Positions 33,896-40,285 of a DNA stretch of 48,605 nucleotides are shown piece after piece; the stretch's first letter is position 1; each line of letters opens with the position of its first letter. This DNA comes from DTU078 sp002397345 (lineage in GTDB: Bacteria > Bacillota > Clostridia > Oscillospirales > CAG-272): NCBI GenBank assembly GCA_937875545.1, contig CALLYE010000042.1, positions 1 through 48,605 of the forward strand. Reading direction: 5' to 3'. The notes under the pieces were generated by a model. That model searched no databases and had not been told where the DNA came from. It saw only the letters and a program-made list of their open reading frames with translations. Both the position numbers and the translations under genes were made by a program.

Positions 33896-35100
33896 ATCGT
33901 TGTAACACCATGCTGTGTATAAAAATCCCAGCGCGCTATGTTTTTGTCCGTTTCAACGTAGATACCCGAGAGCACTGACTTCGCGTCGGCTTTTATTTTT
34001 TCAATTAATACAGTCTCAAATCCGCGTCCGAGTACGCGGCAGGACAGCATGAAGTTCTCGATAATGCTCCCGCATACTACAGCCGCGGCGACAACCCCCA
34101 TGTCGCCGTAAATATCGGATGCGGAGAGTGTGTATATGCGGTATTCGGGATTGGTGTGAATGGCGGTTATCTCCTCCGGTAAATACCTTTTCCCGGACAG
34201 ATTGAAGCGATTTGTCCTCTGCGACAGCTCCGCGATACGTTCGGTTTCATCGGAGTTGAGCGCGTCGGCGGCAGAGATTGCCCGACATACAACTTCTGTG
34301 CCTAGTTTTTCGTTGTACTCATCTTCGGTCGCGGCGCTAACCCTGACTTTTTCACGTTCTTTCTGTTCGCGGTATAGCTTGGTGCGATCGAGACTTTGTT
34401 GTGGCAAGTCCGTAAACAGATCTGCGATGTATTGAATGGAAGCTTTATCAGTATAGTATGATTTTACCGTCGTAACATCAGGCAGCAACGAGCTAACAAG
34501 CCCAAGCTCATATTCACTGTCGTCGACGAATATAACGCTGTCGGTTGATATGCCGAGTTCGGCTGCGATTTCGTTAATGGTGGCGGCTTTGTTTGTCGTG
34601 CCGGATTTTATGATTGAGATATCATCATAACGGAGCGGCAAATCGACTATTGATACGAACATCTCCGTTATCGCGGCTTCGCTGTTTTTACTGCAAAGAC
34701 AGATGTAGACACCTTTGCTTTTTAGTTCCGCAAGCGTCTGCATAAAGGCGCGCGTGTCGTCGTCGGCATATGCCGCGTCGGAGCCGCTTTCACCAGCGAC
34801 TCCCTTCCACAACACGCCATCACAATCGCAGACGACACATTTGTAAACGTATACGCTTGTTTCAAAGTATTTGCCAAGCGTTTGAAACAGAGCAGCGGGC
34901 GTTTCGAATTTTTCGGACAACAAATCGCTGTCGAGGATTTCAATGCCGTACTTCTCCTCCACAGCGACTACAAATTCAATGTATTTTAATGAGTCGAACC
35001 CCAGATCGGTTAGAGGCGCATTATCGGATAAGCCGGCTATAACAGCCGGCTCCTTTTCCAATATCGACGCGAGAATACCGATTATTTCATCTCTGTCCAT
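33892..35100 (-). CDS. Acyl carrier protein fused to an FkbH-like HAD domain
   Basis: The 402-residue protein has an N-terminal acyl carrier domain (1 to about 80) with LTDLGFDSLKYIEFV, where Ser37 should carry phosphopantetheine. From about residue 84 an FkbH-like domain follows: CVVCDCDGVLWKGVAGESG, CLCSKNSEAAITEMF, GTTNKAATINEIAAELG and SVIFVDDSEYELGLVSSLLP. The C-terminal part has SCRVLGRGFETVLIEKIK. FkbH enzymes load a glyceryl unit from 1,3-bisphosphoglycerate onto a carrier protein. This predicts glyceryl-S-carrier made in one polypeptide, an unusual activity inside a radical SAM peptide operon. It follows the radical SAM gene directly. Confidence 0.88.
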   Translation of the reverse strand: MDRDEIIGILASILEKEPAVIAGLSDNAPLTDLGFDSLKYIEFVVAVEEKYGIEILDSDLLSEKFETPAALFQTLGKYFETSVYVYKCVVCDCDGVLWKGVAGESGSDAAYADDDTRAFMQTLAELKSKGVYICLCSKNSEAAITEMFVSIVDLPLRYDDISIIKSGTTNKAATINEIAAELGISTDSVIFVDDSEYELGLVSSLLPDVTTVKSYYTDKASIQYIADLFTDLPQQSLDRTKLYREQKEREKVRVSAATEDEYNEKLGTEVVCRAISAADALNSDETERIAELSQRTNRFNLSGKRYLPEEITAIHTNPEYRIYTLSASDIYGDMGVVAAAVVCGSIIENFMLSCRVLGRGFETVLIEKIKADAKSVLSGIYVETDKNIARWDFYTQHGVTTI

Positions 35101-35101
35101 G

Positions 35102-36130
35102 TTACTTTAACACACCCTGTTCGATGGCGTGGAACCCGAGCAGCTGCAGTTTGCGGAAGTCGCAGTCGCCGTCGTTGCCGAGCGGGTTGCCGGAGCAAAT
35201 GTCCGCCTGCGCCATGCAGCCCTTTTTGCAATAATCGCGCGACAGGCATTTTTCACAGTCGTAGTCGGCTGAAACCCTTCGCCTTGCAAGCTCAGCGATT
35301 CGCCTGAACGCGGCGTAAATCGCTTTTTTATCGTCTGTCAGTATGTTTCCGAGCGCGAATTTTTCGCCGTACAGCATCTGGCACGGATAGACCGAACCGT
35401 CGTACTTTATAAGCGCGGAGTGCTCGCTGTCAGTGTCTGTCAGCGGGCAGCTGCTTGTGCAATAAGGCAGGGTGGCGTTTATGCCGTATTTTTTATTAAG
35501 CCTGTTTACGGTTCTCAATACACCGAGTTTTTGCATCGGAGACAGCTCGAGCGACGGCCATCCGTCGCCGGCGTTGCCCATTCCGTTTATGAAGTCGAAG
35601 TCCGGCGTGCAGCCGAGCGAGACCGCAAGCGCGAAAAAGTCCTCAACATCGTCATAGTTGTACTGCGAAACCGTCATTCTAATAATCGGCTTCTTCGCCG
35701 ATTCCGCGAGCGACGAGGTATACAGGATGGCTTTCTGGAAGTTGCCGGGGCCGCGTGTCCTTGCGTTGATAGCTTCGCTTGAGCCGTCGAGGCTTATCTG
35801 CATCGAAATGTTATCGTATGTATTAAATAAATAGGTAAGGTTTTTGTTGTTCGTCGTCCCGTTTGTGACGACGCTGATCTGCAGGTCTTTATACTGCAGG
35901 AGCAGCGAAAGCATTTTCCCGAAATCCGGGTGCAGCGTGGGTTCGCCGCCCGACAGGCTGATACGCCTGCAGCCGAACAGTTTTACAAGCCTATCAACAG
36001 TCAAATGGAATTGTTCAAACGACATTTCTCGCTTTGCATGAGGCACGCCAGAACGGTTATAGCAGGAGCGGCAGTTGAGGTTGCAGGCGTTTGTTATCTC
36101 TATATATGCATATGAAATTATCAAAGGCAC
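35102..36130 (-). CDS. Radical SAM/SPASM peptide maturase
   Basis: The 342-residue enzyme has the radical SAM motif CNLNCRSC at residues 16 to 23, GGEPTLHPDF near 65 and SLDGSSEAI near 115. The C-terminal SPASM region has cysteines in YCTSSCPLTDTD, VYPCQMLYGEKFALGNI and CEKCLSRDYCKKGCMAQADI for auxiliary iron-sulphur clusters. Enzymes with this build form thioether or carbon-carbon cross-links in ribosomal peptides. The probable substrate is the two-Cys 47-aa peptide in the same operon. The GTG at 36130 has AAGGTG in front and overlaps the PqqD-like gene. Confidence 0.93.
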   Translation of the reverse strand: MPLIISYAYIEITNACNLNCRSCYNRSGVPHAKREMSFEQFHLTVDRLVKLFGCRRISLSGGEPTLHPDFGKMLSLLLQYKDLQISVVTNGTTNNKNLTYLFNTYDNISMQISLDGSSEAINARTRGPGNFQKAILYTSSLAESAKKPIIRMTVSQYNYDDVEDFFALAVSLGCTPDFDFINGMGNAGDGWPSLELSPMQKLGVLRTVNRLNKKYGINATLPYCTSSCPLTDTDSEHSALIKYDGSVYPCQMLYGEKFALGNILTDDKKAIYAAFRRIAELARRRVSADYDCEKCLSRDYCKKGCMAQADICSGNPLGNDGDCDFRKLQLLGFHAIEQGVLK

Positions 36131-36384
36131 AGAATCACCTTTTTCGCGGTCAGTTCATTCAAAAAAGCGCGCAGATCACCGGCGATTTTTTCATTTGAGC
36201 CGGAGAAGTCCTCGCATAACTTATCAATCAGCTCTTCTTCTTCTATTTCGCTGCCAAGCAGCGCGAGGATCGTTTTCCCGGTTTCGCTTATGTAATGAGT
36301 GTCACCGCTGTCAGGATCATAGACTGCGAGGTTCTCGTCGTCTATCTCAAGGAATTCCATAGCCTTATTCTTTGTGTATTTCAT
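36121..36384 (-). CDS. PqqD-like peptide-recognition protein
   Basis: The 87-residue protein has the PqqD/RRE pattern: MEFLEIDDENLAVYDPDSGD, then THYISETGKTILALLGSEIE and a helical C-terminus LRAFLNELTAKKVILCL. PqqD proteins bind the leader of a precursor peptide and present it to the radical SAM enzyme encoded next door. A GGAG site precedes ATG 36384, and both ends overlap neighbouring genes. Confidence 0.88.
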   Translation of the reverse strand: MKYTKNKAMEFLEIDDENLAVYDPDSGDTHYISETGKTILALLGSEIEEEELIDKLCEDFSGSNEKIAGDLRAFLNELTAKKVILCL

Positions 36385-36826
36385 GCGTGTTCTCCAGATA
36401 TTTTTGCCTGTAAGTCTGATATTCGTGCGTGGATATAGTTTTTGTTATGTCGTAGCCGCAGCGCCGGAACGCTCGCCCGACCGCGCGAGACGCCGCTATG
36501 AAGTCGACGCCGCGGTGTTGGTCATGTTCGAGCATGACCGCGCCGACAATATGTCCCGCGTCGATATCTTCAACGCGGAACGAGTTGTCGCCTTTACAGA
36601 AAAAGCGACCGTTTTCGACTGCCAGCAGTCGGTGGACGAGCACCTCGCCGTTCTTATATATGAAGACGAGTATGTCACCGACTTCGTAGTCGTCCTTGCG
36701 GCATACGGTTACGGTGTCGCCATGGCGCAGGACCGGGAGCATGCTCGTTCCCGCGACCTGCAGTTCGAACGGCTTTTTTACTTTCGAGCGCAGCAGAAGT
36801 AGCTCGATGTCATTTGGCTTGTTCAT
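36365..36826 (-). CDS. S24/S26-type peptidase (SipW-like), possible leader peptidase
   Basis: The 153-residue protein carries signal-peptidase-type motifs: FELQVAGTSMLPVLRHGDTV with the catalytic Ser, GDILVFIYKNGEVLVHRLLA with His in the place of Lys as in SipW-type enzymes, and FFCKGDNSFRVEDID. No transmembrane segment is seen, so it is probably soluble, unlike ordinary signal peptidases. The tail of about 45 residues is helical and charged. In a RiPP operon it may remove the leader of the modified peptide. The start could also be ATG 36853; 36826 is favoured by N-terminal similarity in character. Confidence 0.82.
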   Translation of the reverse strand: MNKPNDIELLLLRSKVKKPFELQVAGTSMLPVLRHGDTVTVCRKDDYEVGDILVFIYKNGEVLVHRLLAVENGRFFCKGDNSFRVEDIDAGHIVGAVMLEHDQHRGVDFIAASRAVGRAFRRCGYDITKTISTHEYQTYRQKYLENTHEIHKE

Positions 36827-37526
36827 TGCATTTGGCGAGTATATCGCACACATAAGTCATGTCCGAGTAAACCAGCTTCTCGCAGCTTGGCGCCAGTTTT
36901 ATCGCGCATCTCAGCTTATCGCTTCCGGCATTGCCGGGCGAGAGCAGGTTTTGCATGATAAGCTGCACGGCTTCGCTACGCGGTATCGGCGAGCAGCTGT
37001 TTTCGCTGTCGCTGCGTTCGATAAAGAACAACCCACCTATAGGCAGATCGTTGGCAGCTACAGCTTCGGGCGTATATATAATGCGGTTAATATTTTCGAC
37101 GCGCACTTCATGACCGTCTATATTACAGCCGTAGTCGCGTAGAATCGGAACACTCTCCGGGCGCAGGCGTATGGGTGTTATGTCCACAGCAACAGAAAGG
37201 GTGTCCATATCGATAAGCACGCGGTCGTCGCTTATGTATGGGTATCCTTTGTGCGCGAGGTACGCAATCAGCGTAGTTTTACCCGTGCCGGTCGGTGCGA
37301 TGAAAATGAACGCTTTGCCGTTCGCTTCCACGGCTCCGGCGTGCAGGGGTAGTATGTTTGGGTCGTATACAGTGTGCTCGAAGATTATGTTCAGCACCGC
37401 TCGCAGCGGCGTGTAGGTTTCAATTTGCATACCGGCGTATGATACGAGATAGCGGTTGAGACGGGTTTTGATAGATATGGTTGCGCACAATTTTTCGGTT
37501 GCTGCAGTATTGTTGCAATCGAACAA
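36810..37526 (-). CDS. HPr-kinase-like peptide kinase
   Basis: From TTG 37526 this is 238 residues. It contains ILPLHAGAVEANGKAFIF, a P-loop FIAPTGTGKTTLIAYL at about 77 to 88, YISDDRVLIDMDTL and PIRLRPESVPIL. These match HPr-kinase/phosphatase C-terminal domains; relatives such as the paeninodin kinase phosphorylate serine in precursor peptides. TTG 37526 has no ribosome site. The frame is open to the stop at 37623, and the extra 30 residues (INCIRISQKYASPDFIVESD) look like genuine protein, so translation probably begins near ATT 37616, directly after the precursor gene in the same frame. Confidence 0.85.
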   Translation of the reverse strand: MFDCNNTAATEKLCATISIKTRLNRYLVSYAGMQIETYTPLRAVLNIIFEHTVYDPNILPLHAGAVEANGKAFIFIAPTGTGKTTLIAYLAHKGYPYISDDRVLIDMDTLSVAVDITPIRLRPESVPILRDYGCNIDGHEVRVENINRIIYTPEAVAANDLPIGGLFFIERSDSENSCSPIPRSEAVQLIMQNLLSPGNAGSDKLRCAIKLAPSCEKLVYSDMTYVCDILAKCNEQAK

Positions 37527-37622
37527 CGAACGCAGCGTTTTTATATGCGATTCGCTGTCCGATTCAACAATAAAGTCCGGCGACGCGTATTTCTGCGATA
37601 TGCGTATGCAGTTAATTTTAGG

Positions 37623-37766
37623 TTACCTGAATAGCATTCTTGGGCAATTTCCTTCATATTCAGAACATGCCGAAAGAGCAATTATCTTTTTCAGTCCGCT
37701 TTTTGATATCGTTTTAACAATCGGCTTTTTCCAGGTCTTGTTTTTGAGAATCGTATCCTTTTTCAT
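37623..37766 (-). CDS. RiPP precursor peptide, 47 aa with two cysteines
   Basis: ATG 37766 follows GGAGG by five bases. The peptide starts MKKDTILKNKTWKKPIVKTI, a basic leader with the W-K-K-P-x-V pattern common in RiPP leaders, and ends in SACSEYEGNCPRMLFR, containing Cys34 and Cys41. It lies between a regulator and the maturation genes, ahead of the kinase. Its first 53 bases overlap the 3' end of the regulator gene in another frame, and its TAA stop is followed in the same frame by the kinase. Core residues modified by the radical SAM enzyme, kinase and acylation proteins are not determined. Confidence 0.7.
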   Translation of the reverse strand: MKKDTILKNKTWKKPIVKTISKSGLKKIIALSACSEYEGNCPRMLFR

Positions 37767-38817
37767 TTTGTCCTCCATTTGTAAATAACTGTTCAAATAA
37801 GCCGTCTATGTCCATTTTTATCCGGCGTAATAACTTTATATTTAATTTATAAAATATCTGCAAGCCTTCGTGTCTTGATATATATATAATCCCTCCATTC
37901 TCCATTGCATCTATATTACGAATCAATGTTGTATTCGGACAACCGATATATTTTGCCATTTGTGTTGAAGTCATTTCTTTGTTTTCGATCAGCGTACGGA
38001 TCATCTTCATCCGTATTTCGCTACCGCAAGTTATTATAAAATTTTCTGCCGTTGATTTCGATTCATCGTATTTGTCTGATATAGAGTCTTCATGTTTTAA
38101 GCCCAGCAGCATAAAAAAATTATTGCTTTTTATTTTATAATAAATTAAATAATGATTTAGCAGCGAAACAGAAACGCTCGTTGTGTCGTACAAATCCTTG
38201 TCGTATTGGATAGCATTTTTATATAATTGTAGGTTATTCTCGGTTTGTATGTGTTCGAACGCAAACAATAGATTTTTCGCGTGGTTCTCATGGAGTTTGT
38301 TTACTTCGTCGTATATATTTTTCAAGGTGTCGGATAACACGCCTATTGCGTAGTTAAAGTTACCGAGCAGTAGTGCTATTTGCAGCTTGAACTCAGCCGG
38401 CAATGTGAGCGAATCCAACTCGTTTATATATTCTCCCGGAGTTAACAAGGGGATTAATTTTCTGTTACTTGCATTTGAATAATTAGAAAAAATTGAATCG
38501 GAAGTTTTTTGATATAGAATATCGGAATTTTTTCTTATTCTATTTATGAAGCTGTCTATGTCGTCGCACTGGAAATCTAATTGATTTGTAAAAAACGAGG
38601 CTATGGGTGAGGTCATGCCGTTGTACATATAGAACAGCGGCGACAGCAGCTTTGGAATTTCGGGTATGGTTTTTTCAACCTCCTCATAACAAGCGGTCAT
38701 CATACTCGTGTCGCCATAAATCTTTTTGAATTCTGATGAGACGAGATCTTTGTTGAAATATTCCACTAGAAAGAAGATTGAATCGTAAATTTTGCCGATT
38801 GTCGGGTTGTAAATCAT
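37714..38817 (-). CDS. Winged-helix regulator of the minus RiPP operon
   Basis: The 367-residue protein has a long helical N-terminal part (1 to about 260) of unknown fold and a C-terminal ArsR-like winged helix: SEIRMKMIRTLIENKEMTST, then AKYIGCPNTTLIRNIDAMEN and IIYISRHEGLQIFYKLNIKL. It is the first gene after a consensus promoter and its end overlaps the precursor gene, suggesting translational coupling. It could sense a signal through its N-terminal part and control both divergent promoters nearby. A different role for the helical part is possible. Confidence 0.75.
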   Translation of the reverse strand: MIYNPTIGKIYDSIFFLVEYFNKDLVSSEFKKIYGDTSMMTACYEEVEKTIPEIPKLLSPLFYMYNGMTSPIASFFTNQLDFQCDDIDSFINRIRKNSDILYQKTSDSIFSNYSNASNRKLIPLLTPGEYINELDSLTLPAEFKLQIALLLGNFNYAIGVLSDTLKNIYDEVNKLHENHAKNLLFAFEHIQTENNLQLYKNAIQYDKDLYDTTSVSVSLLNHYLIYYKIKSNNFFMLLGLKHEDSISDKYDESKSTAENFIITCGSEIRMKMIRTLIENKEMTSTQMAKYIGCPNTTLIRNIDAMENGGIIYISRHEGLQIFYKLNIKLLRRIKMDIDGLFEQLFTNGGQNEKGYDSQKQDLEKADC

Positions 38818-38853
38818 AAATGAATCCTACGCGATGCCATAATGTTTAAAATA

Positions 38854-38882
38854 ATTATATATTATATAACGCTGTTTGTCAA
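38854..38882 (-). promoter_or_regulatory. Consensus sigma-A promoter of the minus RiPP operon
   Basis: On the minus strand TTGACA (38882 to 38877) is followed after exactly 17 bases by TATAAT (38859 to 38854). Both hexamers are perfect. The regulator start codon lies 37 bases downstream with AGGA in between. The spacer contains ACAGCGT, the complement of ACGCTGT, which also occurs in the divergent promoter at 39004, so a shared operator is possible. Confidence 0.85.
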
Positions 38883-39003
38883 TACGGATCTAAGAAATTT
38901 ATTTAATGCTACGAAAAAAATGCGAAAAATGAGCGGGGGAGCGGTATTATGAAGCTATAGAGATAAAAATGTAGAATAAAAGTAAAATTATTCAAAATTA
39001 TTA

Positions 39004-39032
39004 TTGACAGATACGCTGTGTGGGTATATAAT
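39004..39032 (+). promoter_or_regulatory. Consensus sigma-A promoter with no clear downstream gene
   Basis: TTGACA (39004 to 39009), a 17-base spacer and TATAAT (39027 to 39032) form a perfect promoter on the plus strand. The spacer holds ACGCTGT. The nearest credible plus-strand gene begins 880 bases further on, behind a transposase relic. The transcript may be a leader for the second RiPP locus, or the remainder of a deleted gene, or a noncoding RNA. Confidence 0.75.
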
Positions 39033-39039
39033 CAATGCA

Positions 39040-39070
39040 GCGCCTAATAAAGGCACTCATACATAGGCGC
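39040..39070 (+). promoter_or_regulatory. Hairpin at the predicted 5' end of the orphan transcript
   Basis: GCGCCTA (39040 to 39046) and TAGGCGC (39064 to 39070) pair perfectly around a 17-base loop. The predicted start of transcription is about 39039, so the RNA would begin with this stem. Such 5' stems protect mRNA from decay; the site could also be a protein-binding operator. Confidence 0.45.
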
Positions 39071-39220
39071 GATTCGATTATGTAAATAGCAAACCCAGAG
39101 AATTTTTTATCCTTACAAATTTATAATGTTTCATATAAGTACTTGCGGAATACGGATGCCGCTGAATATTTTAATATCATTAAATATTCATCTACCTCGA
39201 ATAGAGCGTATAGAAAATAA

Positions 39221-39253
39221 TAAGATAAATAAGATAAATAAGATAAATAAGAA
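39221..39253 (+). repeat. Short tandem repeat, unit TAAGATAAA
   Basis: Three exact copies of the nine-base unit TAAGATAAA and a partial fourth stand in tandem. Since nine is a multiple of three, it keeps the frame in any overlapping reading frame. It is probably slippage-generated; no function is visible. Confidence 0.8.
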
Positions 39254-39516
39254 TATTTATCTTCCGGCAAATGGTGCTGATATATCATTTTTTATTGTAA
39301 AAAAATTATTTAACATTTAGAAACGAATACAAAAATGATATTTTGGTCAGACAACATAGGGGAGTGAGATTCTACCTTCGTATACGGTCTCGAAACCATA
39401 TATCTTACTTCACTTTTTTGCACGATCATGTTAATAACAGTTATACACACAACTTTAAGACGCTGTATAGTCTATCGTAAATCAAAAAGTTATCCGTAAG
39501 CAGTCAGTCCGACGCT

Positions 39517-39695
39517 AAAAAAGTTGAACATAAGAAGTCGTCTATAAGAGACAAAATAGAACATGATTTCGCGGTGATCAAGGGACGATTTCGATATCGG
39601 AAAACGCGATACTGAGGTTTTACGAAAACAAGCCACCAAATTTAATATGATGTTCGCTCTTACGAACTTGATTTCGTTTAACAGACTCTGCCCGT
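39517..39695 (+). pseudogene. Decayed IS5-type transposase, C-terminal relic
   Basis: A reading beginning near 39517 gives SSIRDKIEHDFAVIKGRFRY then RKTRY, stop, GFTKTSHQI, then after a frame change FNMMFALTNLISFNRL. This follows the DDE_Tnp_1/IS5-family end (IEHVFGVIKRRFGYRKVRYRGLxK and FxLANL). The stop is consistent with a CGA to TGA change at the conserved Arg. At least one nonsense codon and one frameshift make it inactive. The terminal repeats are not identified. Confidence 0.65.
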
Positions 39696-39822
39696 AAGTT
39701 TGAGTAAATATACCTTGTTGCGAACATAATAGAATGAATTTTCGTATTTATAAAAAACCATTAAAATGCTGTTCTAGCTTTAAATAGTAAAATTATGCCT
39801 TGAATAAAAAAATCTATATTTA

Positions 39823-39851
39823 TTGATAAATATTTGAATATCACATAATAA
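39823..39851 (+). promoter_or_regulatory. Probable promoter of the plus-strand RiPP operon
   Basis: TTGATA (39823 to 39828) and TAATAA (39846 to 39851) are separated by 17 bases, about 70 bases before the precursor start. Neither hexamer is perfect and the region is AT-rich, so the call is moderate. The predicted transcript would start at about 39858, at the beginning of the inverted repeat at 39859. Confidence 0.45.
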
Positions 39852-39858
39852 TAAAAAA

Positions 39859-39888
39859 CTTATTTACGCGCCGACATAGGTAAATAAG
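39859..39888 (+). promoter_or_regulatory. Inverted repeat in the leader of the Cys-rich precursor gene
   Basis: CTTATTTAC (39859 to 39867) and GTAAATAAG (39880 to 39888) form a perfect nine-base palindrome with a 12-base loop, 17 bases before the ribosome site of the precursor. It may be a protein operator or an mRNA stem near the 5' end. Confidence 0.5.
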
Positions 39889-39920
39889 AATAGATACTAT
39901 CACGAAAGGAGGAGGCTATT

Positions 39921-40091
39921 TTGAAATACACTAAACCTACTTTGGTTGTGTACGACGAAGAAGCAATCAGCAAAATCAAAGCTAATGCTAATAGTTGTAC
40001 AACAAATTGCACCAACAATGGTTGCGGCGGCGGTTCCAACATTAACTGTGGGTCCACAACTTATTGTTCATCAGCGCAAAGTTCAAGGTAA
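39921..40091 (+). CDS. Cys-rich RiPP precursor peptide, 56 aa
   Basis: The start is TTG at 39921, nine bases after a strong AAAGGAGG. The peptide has a leader MKYTKPTLVVYDEEAISKIK and a Cys/Asn/Gly/Thr-rich core: ANSCTTNCTNNGCGGGSN then INCGSTTYCSSAQSSR, with cysteines at 26, 30, 35, 43 and 49. The leader resembles clostridial Cys-rich peptides of the CLI_3235 type that travel with radical SAM maturases. Thioether cross-links between Cys and other residues are the expected modification. The radical SAM gene starts 194 bases downstream after a stem-loop. Five cysteines and no double-Gly site are visible. Confidence 0.82.
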   Translation: MKYTKPTLVVYDEEAISKIKANANSCTTNCTNNGCGGGSNINCGSTTYCSSAQSSR

Positions 40092-40096
40092 CTTTT

Positions 40097-40170
40097 GAGA
40101 TGGCGACATGGGAAATGTTATCATATCTGTTTCGGCGCAGACTGGAGATTTTTCCATGTCGCTATGTCTC
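40097..40170 (+). promoter_or_regulatory. Stem-loop between the precursor and the maturation genes
   Basis: GCGACATGG (40103 to 40111) and CCATGTCGC (40154 to 40162) pair perfectly, and the pairing extends with GGAAA/TTTTCC-type ends and GAGA/TCTC outside. The hairpin lies 12 bases after the precursor stop. No U-tract follows, so it may stabilise the precursor mRNA or partly limit read-through into the radical SAM gene, giving an excess of precursor. Confidence 0.6.
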
Positions 40171-40285
40171 ATAGAGTATTATTGCTATAATATCTCTAAC
40201 GAAATATAACCAATTTCTATTGTTTGTAGATATGATTGGGACACACTGTTTGCAAATAAAGCTACAATATTATTGGAGGAACACG

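Larger units (their letters stand above)
38883..39920. other. 1.0-kb intergenic region between the two divergent RiPP loci
   Basis: This AT-rich stretch holds two plus-strand promoter candidates (39004 and 39823), a hairpin, a short tandem repeat and a transposase relic, all listed separately. A 64-codon frame at 39126 to 39320 lacks a ribosome site and includes the tandem repeat, so I do not call it. The segment 39330 to 39510 has no interpretable feature. Confidence 0.5.

Noticed and set aside
39221..39253. Possible CRISPR-like array
   Set aside because: The repeat is nine bases in direct tandem without spacers, and no cas genes are present.
39126..39320. 64-codon frame after the orphan promoter
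   Set aside because: No ribosome site, includes the tandem repeat as Asn-Lys-Ile units, and shows no leader or core features of a precursor.
39860..40057. Minus-strand frame opposite the Cys-rich precursor
   Set aside because: It is the complement of a gene with a strong ribosome site and a clear RiPP context.
39921..40091. SCIFF-type precursor assignment
   Set aside because: SCIFF peptides have six cysteines in a conserved 45-residue pattern; this one has five with different spacing and a different leader.
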